DNA of 7,536 bases from Chloroflexia bacterium (GCA_025927935.1 JAICKM010000332.1:1-7536), one strand, 5' to 3'; numbered from the stretch's first letter, positions 1 through 7,269 are shown. Translations and numbers: made by a program. The notes: a model not told the origin generated them from the letters alone.

Positions 1-1
1 A

Positions 2-601
2 GGTTTTATTGTTCCCCCGGAAAAGCGAGACCGCCGAGCTACGATGTACGGGTTCACCGATGCCGGCCACCTTACGCCCCGCCCACGCGGAGTGCTGACC
101 TCCGGCAAGGCCGGTACGTTGCTGAGCGAGCGCCCTGATGAGATGGCCTATGTCTCAGGTGGTCAGGGCCTATGGTCTACAGCGGATGACTATTTGACTT
201 TTGCCCGGCTGTTCTTAGGCGATGGCGCGGTGAATGGGGTGCGGTTGCTGCGTCCGGAGACGCTGGCGCTGATGATGACGAATCGTTTGACCGAAAGCCA
301 ACGGGCCAAGGCAACACTCCTGGGATTACCTGTCTTCCCGGCACACGGTTTTGGCATGGGCGTCGCGGTGGTGCTTGATCCCGAAAAGGCCGCCGCGATA
401 CGCTGTCGTGGGGGGATCGGAACCGTGGGCTGGCCGGGGGCCTTTGGGGGCTGGTGGCAAGCCGACCCAACCAATGGATCGGCCATGATCTTGCTGGCCC
501 AGAACATGATCGAGGTGCACCAATTCGCTCAAGGCATCGGTCTGGGAGTCTACAGCGCCATCACACAGTTTCATAGAATCGCATCGGCTGCGCTGCATTA
601 G
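2..601 (+). CDS. Serine beta-lactamase/esterase-fold hydrolase, C-terminal part (5' end outside window)
   Basis: This is the C-terminal ~199 residues of a beta-lactamase-like serine hydrolase (class C beta-lactamase/EstB/penicillin-binding-protein fold). The frame is open from the window edge, and the residues before the ATG at 44 read FIVPPEKRDRRATMYGF, matching a segment conserved inside this family. That ATG is therefore internal. The stretch GGQGLWSTADDYLTFARLFL (from nt 158) is the characteristic helix-start region. GTVGWPGAFGGWWQADP (W-P-G near nt 431) occupies the place of the KTG/HxG box; W-x-G variants are typical of the esterase-like branch, not of true beta-lactamases. The catalytic SxxK and YxN motifs would lie upstream, outside the window, so activity cannot be judged. 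The stop is TAG at 599-601. It converges with the glycosyltransferase gene. The family call is firm; the substrate (ester, amide or peptide) is unknown. Confidence 0.88.
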   Translation, partial: GFIVPPEKRDRRATMYGFTDAGHLTPRPRGVLTSGKAGTLLSERPDEMAYVSGGQGLWSTADDYLTFARLFLGDGAVNGVRLLRPETLALMMTNRLTESQRAKATLLGLPVFPAHGFGMGVAVVLDPEKAAAIRCRGGIGTVGWPGAFGGWWQADPTNGSAMILLAQNMIEVHQFAQGIGLGVYSAITQFHRIASAALH

Positions 602-667
602 CCGGATTTTGAGGTACAAAACTCTCGAAATCTATTCTACCGGAGTTGCACGAATGAACATGCTTAT

Positions 668-808
668 TGACAGAAGCTAGGCAGTGGCCCGAATTTGCCC
701 GGTAGCTACGCTTGATGTGGATGCAAATCTGCCCATCTGGAGAAGGGTTTGCCGTTGCGTCATGCGTGATTCGGGCCGCTGAGGCAGTCCACTGCCTAAC
801 TCCTGTCA
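668..808. repeat. 141-bp element with 20-bp terminal inverted repeats (MITE-like, or long hairpin)
   Basis: The left arm 668-687 (tgacagaagctaggcagtgg) matches the reverse complement of 789-808 at 18 of 20 positions. Further in, ggcccgaat (686-694) is matched by attcgggcc (769-777); the right side carries 11-13 extra bases here, including another aggcagt copy at 782-788. No transposase and no credible ORF lies between the arms. It sits in the gap between two convergent genes, where a small non-autonomous transposable element or a bidirectional terminator-like hairpin would be tolerated. TA dinucleotides occur close to both outer edges (665-666 and 809-810), one base out of register on the left, so a TA-type target duplication is possible but not proven. 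The symmetry is certain; the mobile-element reading is inference. Confidence 0.6.
782..797. terminator. Short perfect-stem hairpin downstream of the glycosyltransferase gene, possible terminator
   Basis: The sequence aggcagt-cc-actgcct gives a 7-bp stem, with the two central bases unpaired, 28 bp past the glycosyltransferase stop on the minus strand. A tight two-base loop would need to open in RNA, and no U-run follows on either strand. It could instead be only the palindromic end of the 668-808 element. If it terminates transcription it does so non-canonically or by assisting Rho. Confidence 0.25.
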
Positions 809-824
809 TAATAGCGGGTGGTAT

Positions 825-3122
825 TTACCGTATCGCGCGGCGGGCGGTGTAGACCTGGTAAATGGGGCGGCCGTCGCGCATGTAGGATGTGTGTTCCAGG
901 AAGGGCACCTGGCCGCGCGTCGCCAGCACGCGCTGGAACTCGGCGAAGCGGTTGTAGGGGCCGATGGTGCCGGCGGTGAAGAGGTAGCGGGCGTTTGGGT
1001 CCAGTAGTGTGTGGTTCAGCGCGGCGTCGAAGGCGGCGAGGGTCTGCGGGTCGGAGTTGTCGCCGTACTGGAAGATCTCCTCCGGGTCGAGTCGGCCCTG
1101 GCTGAGGATCTCCAACTGGCGGCGGATGCCCCACTCGGCGGCGACCACCGGGCGGTCGGGCGCTTTGAGCAGATAGTTGTTCAGCGTGTAGATGCCGTCG
1201 GAGAAGGCGAACAGGCCGCCGGTGATTCCCAGGTCGCGGTGGTAGCGGTAATCCGACCAGAGCGCACTGCCCAGCATGAGTGCCACGACCAGGGTCACGC
1301 CCACGGCCCGCCAGCGGAGCGCCGGGCGCCGGGGTATCGCGGCAGCAGACGCCTGCGCGCGGGCGCGCGGCGCCCATCCCGCCACCTGGGTCAGCGCCGC
1401 GCCGATGAGGATTTGCGGCAGGGGCAGCATGACTAGCAGGTGTGTGGGCCACAGCCCGGAGAGGGTGGGGAAGCTCTGGCCCAGCACGGCGGCCAGGTAG
1501 CCCGCCGTGGCGACGAGCGGGCGCTGCCAGCGGGTGGCGGGCGCACTCCAGCCCAGCAGGAACAACAGCGCGGCCAGGCTGATCCAGAAGAGCAGGCCGG
1601 TGAGATCGGTCAGGCGGAGGTCGAACGGGCCACGGGCCAGGCCATCGGGCTGGCCGGTCAGCAGCCAGGTGGCGAGGCCGCCCAGCGTGGCGGCCAGCAG
1701 GATCGCGCCCGCCAGGCGTGCCCAGGTGGCGGGCGTCCGCAATGCCGCGCGCACCAGCAGCACCGCCGCACCGGTGGCGAGCAGCACGGCGAGCACCGCA
1801 GGCGCCACCAGCAACGGCGACCGGCTGCTTGGGCGCACAAACGCGGCCATGCCCATCAGCAGCGCAGGGGCGAAGCCCAGGAGGGCGCCGCCCACTGCGC
1901 GGCGGGCCGGCCATGCGGTTGGCTCCTTTCCCGGCAGCAGCCAGATGGCCGCCGCCAGCAAGCCGATAGCGGCCAGGGTGAAGCCCAGCGGCGCGAGAAC
2001 ATCGGCATATACCGGCAGCGGGCCGCCCGGATGGTCGGCGGCGGTTTGGAACCAGAAGTAGCTGCCGTCGAGCAGCACCTTGAAGCGGTCCACTTCTTCC
2101 CACAGGTTCGGCATCACCGTGGTGTTGTTGGTGCCGTACTCGGTCTGCGTGGCGCTGCCGCGGATCTTGAGATAGGTGCCGTGGGTCTGCCAGTTAAAGG
2201 CCAGGAAAGTGAACGACCCGACACAGAAAAACAGCACGCCCAGCGCGAGTACCGCGGCGATGCGCCGTTGCGAAAGCCCCGCGCGCCCGCTTTCCCGCAG
2301 CCAGGCCGGGCGCAGGGCGCGCAGGCCCTGGCCTCGTCGCGCCCAGAGCGCGCGCCCATGCAGCAGGACATAGCAGGCCAGGACGGCCAGGATGGGCCAG
2401 ATATAGAGTAGCTTGGTCGCCAGGCCGAGGCCCATGAGGAAGCTGCCCAGGTAGAGCAGGCCGTTCTTCCCCCGCGGCGCGCGCCACCAGGCGGTGAAGG
2501 CCAGCAGCGCGCCCAGCGTGAACGGCACCACCTCGGCCACCACGTATACCCCGATGCGGCTCCAGAAGATCCAGGACGGCGAGAGGGCAAAGAGCAGCAC
2601 GGCGATGCGCGCGGCGCCCCGCCCAAACCAGGCACGGGCCAGAAAATAGCAGAGCACGATGGCGATGACGCCGCTCAGGATTGGGAACGCGCGGATGGAT
2701 GTGACGCTGATGCCGCCGATCAGGAAAAAGGGCACCAGCAGGTAGGTGCTGATGATGCCCTGATAATCGTCGAGCATCAGCGGCCACTGGCGGCCAAATA
2801 GCGAGATATGCGCGCCGCGATCCAGCTCCACCGGGGTACCCTGCACGATGTGCATGGTCGAGACGGCGTCCCAGGCTTCGTCGTAGTAGAGGCCCGGCAG
2901 ATGAAGCTGATAGAGCGCCAGAAGCAGAAACACCGCGCAGGCCACACCCACCGTGAGCGCGTCGAGCAGCGTGGGCAGGCCAATGCGCCTGGATCGCCCG
3001 GCGGGCACGACATCCGGCGCCGCGCCGGGAGCGGCTATCGGGCCGGCGGGTGGGGCGACACTGCTATACGCATTGGGTGGGGCCGGTATGGGACTTTCGC
3101 GGGGTTGCCTCGGATTTTGCAC
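825..3122 (-). CDS. Polytopic GT-C family glycosyltransferase (GT39/ArnT/PMT-like), 765 aa
   Basis: This is an integral membrane glycosyltransferase, expected to move a sugar from a polyprenyl-phosphate carrier to an acceptor on the outer face of the membrane. A Pro/Ala-rich, probably cytoplasmic tail (residues 1-50) is followed by TM1 (~54-74) and then YYDEAWDA (79-86), whose D81-E82 pair is the acidic loop-1 signature of GT-C enzymes. A second acidic pair, D118-D119 (LMLDDYQG), follows, as does SPSWIFWSR (~181-189), typical of GT39-like proteins. About 14 hydrophobic segments run to ~621, with polar loops at ~310-370 and an extracytoplasmic tail at ~622-765. The start is GTG: a TGA codon abuts it upstream in frame, no ATG occurs before residue 90, and AGGA lies 7 nt upstream. 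It lies 33 bp after the TPR gene and is probably co-transcribed with it. Donor and acceptor are not predictable; a lipid-A-type ArnT role is unlikely in a Chloroflexota-like host. Confidence 0.85.
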   Translation of the reverse strand: MQNPRQPRESPIPAPPNAYSSVAPPAGPIAAPGAAPDVVPAGRSRRIGLPTLLDALTVGVACAVFLLLALYQLHLPGLYYDEAWDAVSTMHIVQGTPVELDRGAHISLFGRQWPLMLDDYQGIISTYLLVPFFLIGGISVTSIRAFPILSGVIAIVLCYFLARAWFGRGAARIAVLLFALSPSWIFWSRIGVYVVAEVVPFTLGALLAFTAWWRAPRGKNGLLYLGSFLMGLGLATKLLYIWPILAVLACYVLLHGRALWARRGQGLRALRPAWLRESGRAGLSQRRIAAVLALGVLFFCVGSFTFLAFNWQTHGTYLKIRGSATQTEYGTNNTTVMPNLWEEVDRFKVLLDGSYFWFQTAADHPGGPLPVYADVLAPLGFTLAAIGLLAAAIWLLPGKEPTAWPARRAVGGALLGFAPALLMGMAAFVRPSSRSPLLVAPAVLAVLLATGAAVLLVRAALRTPATWARLAGAILLAATLGGLATWLLTGQPDGLARGPFDLRLTDLTGLLFWISLAALLFLLGWSAPATRWQRPLVATAGYLAAVLGQSFPTLSGLWPTHLLVMLPLPQILIGAALTQVAGWAPRARAQASAAAIPRRPALRWRAVGVTLVVALMLGSALWSDYRYHRDLGITGGLFAFSDGIYTLNNYLLKAPDRPVVAAEWGIRRQLEILSQGRLDPEEIFQYGDNSDPQTLAAFDAALNHTLLDPNARYLFTAGTIGPYNRFAEFQRVLATRGQVPFLEHTSYMRDGRPIYQVYTARRAIR

Positions 3123-3155
3123 TCAAGATTCCTAAGTTCCAGGATTGCCGCCGGG
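3123..3155 (-). promoter_or_regulatory. Intercistronic gap with ribosome binding site deciding the GTG start of the glycosyltransferase gene
   Basis: These 33 bp separate the TPR stop (TAG) from the glycosyltransferase start. On the minus strand the end reads taggaatcttga-GTG, giving AGGA 7 nt before the GTG, with an in-frame TGA directly against it. No hairpin or promoter is seen, which fits co-transcription of the two genes. Confidence 0.6.
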
Positions 3156-6100
3156 CTACTGGAGGCGGCGCAAGGCATCTTGCGCCGCCGAGCGCACCGT
3201 GGCGTCGTCCGTCGCGCTGTCGAGCGCGTGCTGGTAGGCATCGACGGCCTCGGTGCGCTGCCCATCCTCTTCGAGGGTATAGCCCAGGTAGAGCCAGGCG
3301 GCGGCATAGTCGTTTTTGAGCTTGATCGCCTCGCGGTAGGCCGCGATAGCTTCTTTGCGGTTGCCCGAGTCGCGCTCGGCCTGGCCCAGGCCAAACCAGG
3401 CTTCCAGCATATGCGGGTCGAGTTGGGTGGCCTGCCGGTAGGCGTTCAGCGCCTCGGGCAGCTTGCGCTGCGACAGGTAGACCTGGCCCAGGCGGAACTG
3501 GGGCATCACCCAGGACGGTTGTAAAGCCGCCGCTTTGGTATATTCGCGGATGGCGTCATCCCAGTAGGCGCGCTCGGCATAGGTCTCGCCCAGGTAGAAG
3601 TGCGGTTCGGCGGATGTCGGGTCGATCTCGCTGGCGCGCGTGAACTTCTTGCGCGCCTCTTCCCCCTGGTTGATCTTATCGAGCGCGCGGCCCAGGCCGA
3701 CAAGGGCGGGCGCGTAGTTCGGATCGATCTGCAAGGCGTGGTTATAGGCATCCTGGGCCTGGCCGTTGTTGCCCTGGTCCAGGTAAAGATCGCCCTCGCC
3801 GGTGAGCGCGGCGACGTTGTTGGGATCGGCCTGCAAGACCGCCGTGTAATACTGCTGGGCGCGCCCGCTGTCGCCCTGCAAGGCGTAAGACCGGCCCACC
3901 CCGTAGAGCGCCTGCGGATCGCCCGGCTGGAGCTTGCGCGCCTGGTCATACTGCGTGAGCGCCGCGCTGGGATCGCCCGCGTCCAGAAAGGCGTCGCCGA
4001 GCAGCAGATAGGCTCGTTCGTCGCCGGGGGCGTGCTGCTGGAACGCTTGCGCCTGCTTGACCGCGTCGGAGGAGCGACCCGGCTGCTTCTCCAGCACGCG
4101 CACCAGCCCTTGCCATGCTTCGACGATATTGGGATCGTGTTGCACGGCGTCGCTGTATTGCTGCTCGGCCTCTTTCCAGGCGCCGCGCACTTCGTACAGG
4201 CGCCCCAGGTGGTAATAGGCGTCCGCCCGCCCGGCATTCTTGTCGATGGCCGCTTTATACTCGGCGATGGCCCGGTCGGTGAGCGTCTGCGCGTCGGTCG
4301 TTTTCCCGGCTTGCTGAGCCACGGTCGCCTGCTGTTCATAGAGGCCGCCCAGGGCAAAGTGGACCTCCGGGTGCGCGGGGTCGATCTGCTCGACGCGCAG
4401 CCAGAGCTTACGCGCGTTGTCCGTATCCCCGCGCGCCGCCAGCATGCGGCCCGACTCGTAGAGTGCCTCCACGTTGTCGGGCTGGGTCTTCAGCACGGTG
4501 TCATATTCGGCCAGGGCGGCGTCGTTCTGCTGCGCCTGTTCGTAAATCTCGGCCAGCAGCAGATGCGCTTCCCACAGGCTCGGATCGCCCTCCAGCGCGG
4601 CTTTGGCTTCGGGTACGGCGGCGTCGGGGCGGTTCAAGCCGACGAGGGCGCGCGCCCGGATCAGGTGATCGCGCGGTGTGTTCGCGGGTTGCTGCGCGAC
4701 CTGGCTATACGCCTGCTGTTCGCCCGCCGTGTTGCCCATCTGGTGATAGACAGCGGCCAGTTCGAGATAGCCGGGCAGGTAGCCGGGATTGGCCGCCAGC
4801 AGCGCCTGATACTCGGCGACCGCCTGGTCGGGCTTTTTATCTTCCAGATCCATCTCCGCCAGTTGCTCATAGGCCCCAGGGGCGCTCGGCTTCAGGGTCT
4901 TGGCCTGAGCGAACGAGTCGCGGGCGCGCTGGCGGTCCCCCTGCTGGCGGTAGAGAATGCCCATCTGCACCCGGACATCTTCGCGATCCCGATCCAGCCG
5001 GATGGCATCCTGGAAGGCGGCGATGGCCTGTTCGGCCTCGGTCTTGCCGCCGGTCACGTGGATCCAGGCCGACTCAAAGAAGCCTACCGGCGGCTTGCCA
5101 CGCGCCTTGTCGGCATAGGCCAGGCCGATATAATACTGGGTCGTGCCCGCCTCGCGGTTGAGGGCCTGGATCTGCTCGGTAATCCGGGTCGCCATGGGCA
5201 GATCGTTGCGGCTGGTGGCCGCGCCCTCATCGGCTTTGAGCGTGCTGATCCAGCCCTCGTAGGTATCGCGGGCGCGGGTGAAATGGGCCACGGCGCTGTC
5301 GGGTTGGCGCTGCATCAAGTCGATCAGCCCGGCCTGGCGCTCGATCTCCGGATTGTTGCGGTCGGCGGCCAACGCCTTATTGGTGTAGGTCTCGGCGGCG
5401 GTGCTGTCGCCGGTGCGGTAGGCCAGGTAGCCGCGCCGCCAGTTGGCCTCGCTGTTCCCAGGGTCCGCGGCCAGGGCCGCGTCATAGGCTGTGCCCGCCC
5501 CGGCGAAGTCGCCCGCGCCCTCGGCGGCGATGCCTTTGTTGATGAGGATAAGGGCCTGCGTGGCTTTGTCGGCGGGCGCGACCAGGGCGGCGGCCCGATC
5601 CAGCCGGTCGGTGGCAAGCGCGAACTGGCCCTGCATGGTTGCGGCCACGCCCCAGTTGTTGTAGAGCGCGGCATAGGTCCAGCCCCGCGCTTCCAGGGTC
5701 TGGTACAGCGCGATGGCATCGGCGGGCTGGCTCAGAGCCACGGCGGCGTTCGCGCGGATAAAGCCGGACAGGCTGACCGTGTCGGCGGGCGCATCCTGCG
5801 GCACGCCCTTGGCCCGCGCGCTCGCTCCGTCATAGTCGCCCGCGTGATATAGCTGCACGGCGGCCAAGACCGGCGCCAGCGCGGCGTTGGCGATGATCGG
5901 CTGGTTGGGCAGGGCGACCTCCGGCGGCACAATCAAGCGCCCGGTGGGGCCGTAGCGCAGCCAGGGCGCGGCGGGCACGGTGGTGCGCCAGGCCAGCGTG
6001 GCCGAGATGTTGCCGGTGGCGCCGTTGGGCAGCGTGCCCCACAGCAGGGCCTGGGCGGGCCGGCTGTTGAGCGTCCGCTCGACCTCGGCGCTGCTCTTGA

Positions 6101-6995
6101 TCAAGCCCACGCGCACCACGGGCATACGGGTCTGCGCGCCCGCCCCCAGCGCATCGCGGACCGCCCCGGCCACCGTCTCGGCGGTCGTGCGACCCAAGGC
6201 CGTGGCGCTAAAATTGGCGCCCTCGCCGAAATCCGCGATTGCCAGGACGGCGCTGCCGGGTTCCGCCGACTTGGCCTGGTCGGAGCCGCGCAGCAGCAGG
6301 CCGATGATGACCAGCACCAGGGCCAGCGTGACGGTCCCGCCGATCAGGGCGCGAATGGTGCTGCCGGTGCTGCTGCCGGTGCGCTGGGCCACGGCGCCGC
6401 GCCAGGCCGCCGTCTGCCGGGGCGCACGGCCCCCGCGCCACGGCGCCGTGGCCGGTAAGCGTTCCGCGTCGGCGACCACTTCCGGGCTGACGCTTGGGGT
6501 GAGAATACCGGGGGGCGGCGCATCCGCGTCCTCAATCGGCTCCTGCCATGCGGCGGGTGGGGCGGCCACGTCAAACTCGTCGTCCTGCGGGGTGCCGTGC
6601 GTGACGCCAATCGGCGCGACGGTTTCCTGGTCGCGGCCCCGTTGCGCGCGCAGTTCCTCCAGGCGCCGCCGCCGCTCCTCCTCGGTGCTCAGCGGCCGGG
6701 ATGGCGCGGGCGTTTCCGGGGGAGCATAGAACTCCGGCGGGATGGGGGGCGTGGTGCCGTCGGGCGGCGGGTTGCCGGGCGCTGCCGGGCGGCGCAGATT
6801 AGCGAGGCGCGTTTGCAGTTGCTGGAGCGGGGCGCTCCAGGGGCGCGGCGCTCCGGCGCCCGTCCCCGCGGATGGCGCTTGCGGCGGGGTCGCCGGGCGC
6901 CCGCGTAGCTGGGTATAGACCAGGGCGGCGCCCAACCCGGCCAGGATGAGGCCCAGGATTACCGCGATAAATTGGCCCATCGAAAGCTGCTCCAT
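3156..6995 (-). CDS. Membrane-anchored TPR-repeat protein with N-terminal TolB-N/FlgO-like domain, 1279 aa
   Basis: This is probably a scaffold or assembly protein; no catalytic motif is visible. Order: TM1 (~8-28); a Pro-rich linker (~29-212) with a charged helix (STEEERRRRLEELRAQRGRD, ~103-122); TM2 (~216-236); an alpha/beta domain (~248-345) starting AVLAIADFGE and containing ALLWGTLPNGATGNISATLAW; then TPRs from ~440 to the C-terminus. From residue ~706 the TPR phase is almost strictly 34 residues (helix A near 706, 740, 774, 808, 842, 876, then 925, 959, 994, 1027, 1061, 1095, 1129, 1163, 1197, 1231). An insertion of about 15 residues near 890-905 breaks the phase. The Arg-rich linker suggests it is cytoplasmic, placing the TPRs outside (inference). 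Start: ATG at 6995 has no good ribosome site, whereas the in-frame ATG at 6980 (Met6) has GGAG 9 nt upstream and may be the true start; a stop at 7020-7022 excludes longer forms. It is first in a pair with the glycosyltransferase. Confidence 0.88.
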   Translation of the reverse strand: MEQLSMGQFIAVILGLILAGLGAALVYTQLRGRPATPPQAPSAGTGAGAPRPWSAPLQQLQTRLANLRRPAAPGNPPPDGTTPPIPPEFYAPPETPAPSRPLSTEEERRRRLEELRAQRGRDQETVAPIGVTHGTPQDDEFDVAAPPAAWQEPIEDADAPPPGILTPSVSPEVVADAERLPATAPWRGGRAPRQTAAWRGAVAQRTGSSTGSTIRALIGGTVTLALVLVIIGLLLRGSDQAKSAEPGSAVLAIADFGEGANFSATALGRTTAETVAGAVRDALGAGAQTRMPVVRVGLIKSSAEVERTLNSRPAQALLWGTLPNGATGNISATLAWRTTVPAAPWLRYGPTGRLIVPPEVALPNQPIIANAALAPVLAAVQLYHAGDYDGASARAKGVPQDAPADTVSLSGFIRANAAVALSQPADAIALYQTLEARGWTYAALYNNWGVAATMQGQFALATDRLDRAAALVAPADKATQALILINKGIAAEGAGDFAGAGTAYDAALAADPGNSEANWRRGYLAYRTGDSTAAETYTNKALAADRNNPEIERQAGLIDLMQRQPDSAVAHFTRARDTYEGWISTLKADEGAATSRNDLPMATRITEQIQALNREAGTTQYYIGLAYADKARGKPPVGFFESAWIHVTGGKTEAEQAIAAFQDAIRLDRDREDVRVQMGILYRQQGDRQRARDSFAQAKTLKPSAPGAYEQLAEMDLEDKKPDQAVAEYQALLAANPGYLPGYLELAAVYHQMGNTAGEQQAYSQVAQQPANTPRDHLIRARALVGLNRPDAAVPEAKAALEGDPSLWEAHLLLAEIYEQAQQNDAALAEYDTVLKTQPDNVEALYESGRMLAARGDTDNARKLWLRVEQIDPAHPEVHFALGGLYEQQATVAQQAGKTTDAQTLTDRAIAEYKAAIDKNAGRADAYYHLGRLYEVRGAWKEAEQQYSDAVQHDPNIVEAWQGLVRVLEKQPGRSSDAVKQAQAFQQHAPGDERAYLLLGDAFLDAGDPSAALTQYDQARKLQPGDPQALYGVGRSYALQGDSGRAQQYYTAVLQADPNNVAALTGEGDLYLDQGNNGQAQDAYNHALQIDPNYAPALVGLGRALDKINQGEEARKKFTRASEIDPTSAEPHFYLGETYAERAYWDDAIREYTKAAALQPSWVMPQFRLGQVYLSQRKLPEALNAYRQATQLDPHMLEAWFGLGQAERDSGNRKEAIAAYREAIKLKNDYAAAWLYLGYTLEEDGQRTEAVDAYQHALDSATDDATVRSAAQDALRRLQ

Positions 6996-7057
6996 CCGCC
7001 AGATCGGGTGGGCATGCCGTCACAGTCTCCCACACTAACTTGACATATTTATGCAGG

Positions 7058-7086
7058 ATTATACCACCCTCCCGTCGCCTTCGCAA
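7058..7086 (-). promoter_or_regulatory. Sigma-70-type extended -10 promoter for the TPR/glycosyltransferase operon
   Basis: On the minus strand the -10 box is a perfect TATAAT (7063-7058), preceded by TG plus one base (TGGTATAAT), the extended -10 form. The -35 box is TTGCGA (7086-7081), matching the TTGACA consensus at four of six positions. The spacer is exactly 17 bp. Transcription would start near 7051, leaving a leader of about 55-70 nt before the ATG at 6995 or 6980. It lies between the inverted repeat and the TPR gene, so it could drive that operon independently of the upstream ABC permease gene. Confidence 0.65.
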
Positions 7087-7113
7087 GCCCTCCACCTGCC
7101 GTCCGTTCATGCT

Positions 7114-7269
7114 CACCGCAGAGGCGCGGAGGACGCAGAGATTATTTTAATGAGTGCTTTTTACTATCCGGCTAAACGCTGAGATGATCGCGGCCCTCCC
7201 ATATGCTGTCCCCTCTTACTCTTGGTTCCACCATATTAGAATCTCTGCGTCCTCCGCGCCTCTGCGGTG
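7114..7269. repeat. Perfect 30-bp inverted repeat pair flanking a 96-bp AT-richer core
   Basis: Positions 7114-7143 are the exact reverse complement of 7240-7269. Symmetry stops at both ends (7113/7270 and 7144/7239 do not pair). Each arm has its own near-repeat of about 8-9 bases (cgcagagg, cgcggagga, cgcagaga). The core, 7144-7239, has no credible ORF and is AT-richer than the flanks. It begins 26 bp after the permease stop and ends just upstream of the TPR promoter, so read from the minus strand it could form a very long hairpin in the permease mRNA 3' end. No U-run follows, so a classical terminator is not supported. Arms of this CGCAGAG-type pattern are, as far as I recall, dispersed in many environmental bacterial genomes, which favours a dispersed repeat or MITE/REP-like unit. 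Confidence 0.85.

Noticed and set aside
44..601. ATG at 44 as the start of a short complete gene
   Set aside because: The frame is open to the left edge and the residues before that ATG (FIVPPEKRDRRAT) belong to the conserved hydrolase family sequence.
561..809. An 82-codon minus-strand frame across the left intergenic region
   Set aside because: It overlaps the hydrolase 3' end and the inverted-repeat element, has no family resemblance and no ribosome site that I could support.
796..2103. A 435-codon minus-strand frame overlapping the glycosyltransferase in another phase
   Set aside because: It is an out-of-frame reading of the same gene, dominated by P, R, G and A and lacking membrane helices. 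No frameshift is needed, since the main frame is intact from GTG to TAA.
1440..2411. A 323-codon plus-strand frame antisense to the glycosyltransferase gene
   Set aside because: The product is a Q/R/G/A-rich string without family resemblance, while the opposite strand encodes a clear polytopic GT-C protein.
3600..5852. A 750-codon open frame on the plus strand, antisense to the TPR gene
   Set aside because: Its translation is low-complexity (rich in L, G, V, R) with no recognisable domain. Long antisense frames arise where a GC-rich gene uses G/C-ending codons and few codons whose complement is a stop. The minus-strand frame has clear 34-residue TPR periodicity.
7040..7064. TTGACA on the plus strand as a divergent promoter
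   Set aside because: The nearest TATAAT-like sequence is only 12-13 bp away, too close for sigma-70, and no plus-strand gene follows before the window ends.
7114..7269. Inverted repeat as a CRISPR array or intrinsic terminator
   Set aside because: There are only two copies, in inverted orientation, with no regular spacers, and no U-run follows the hairpin in either direction.
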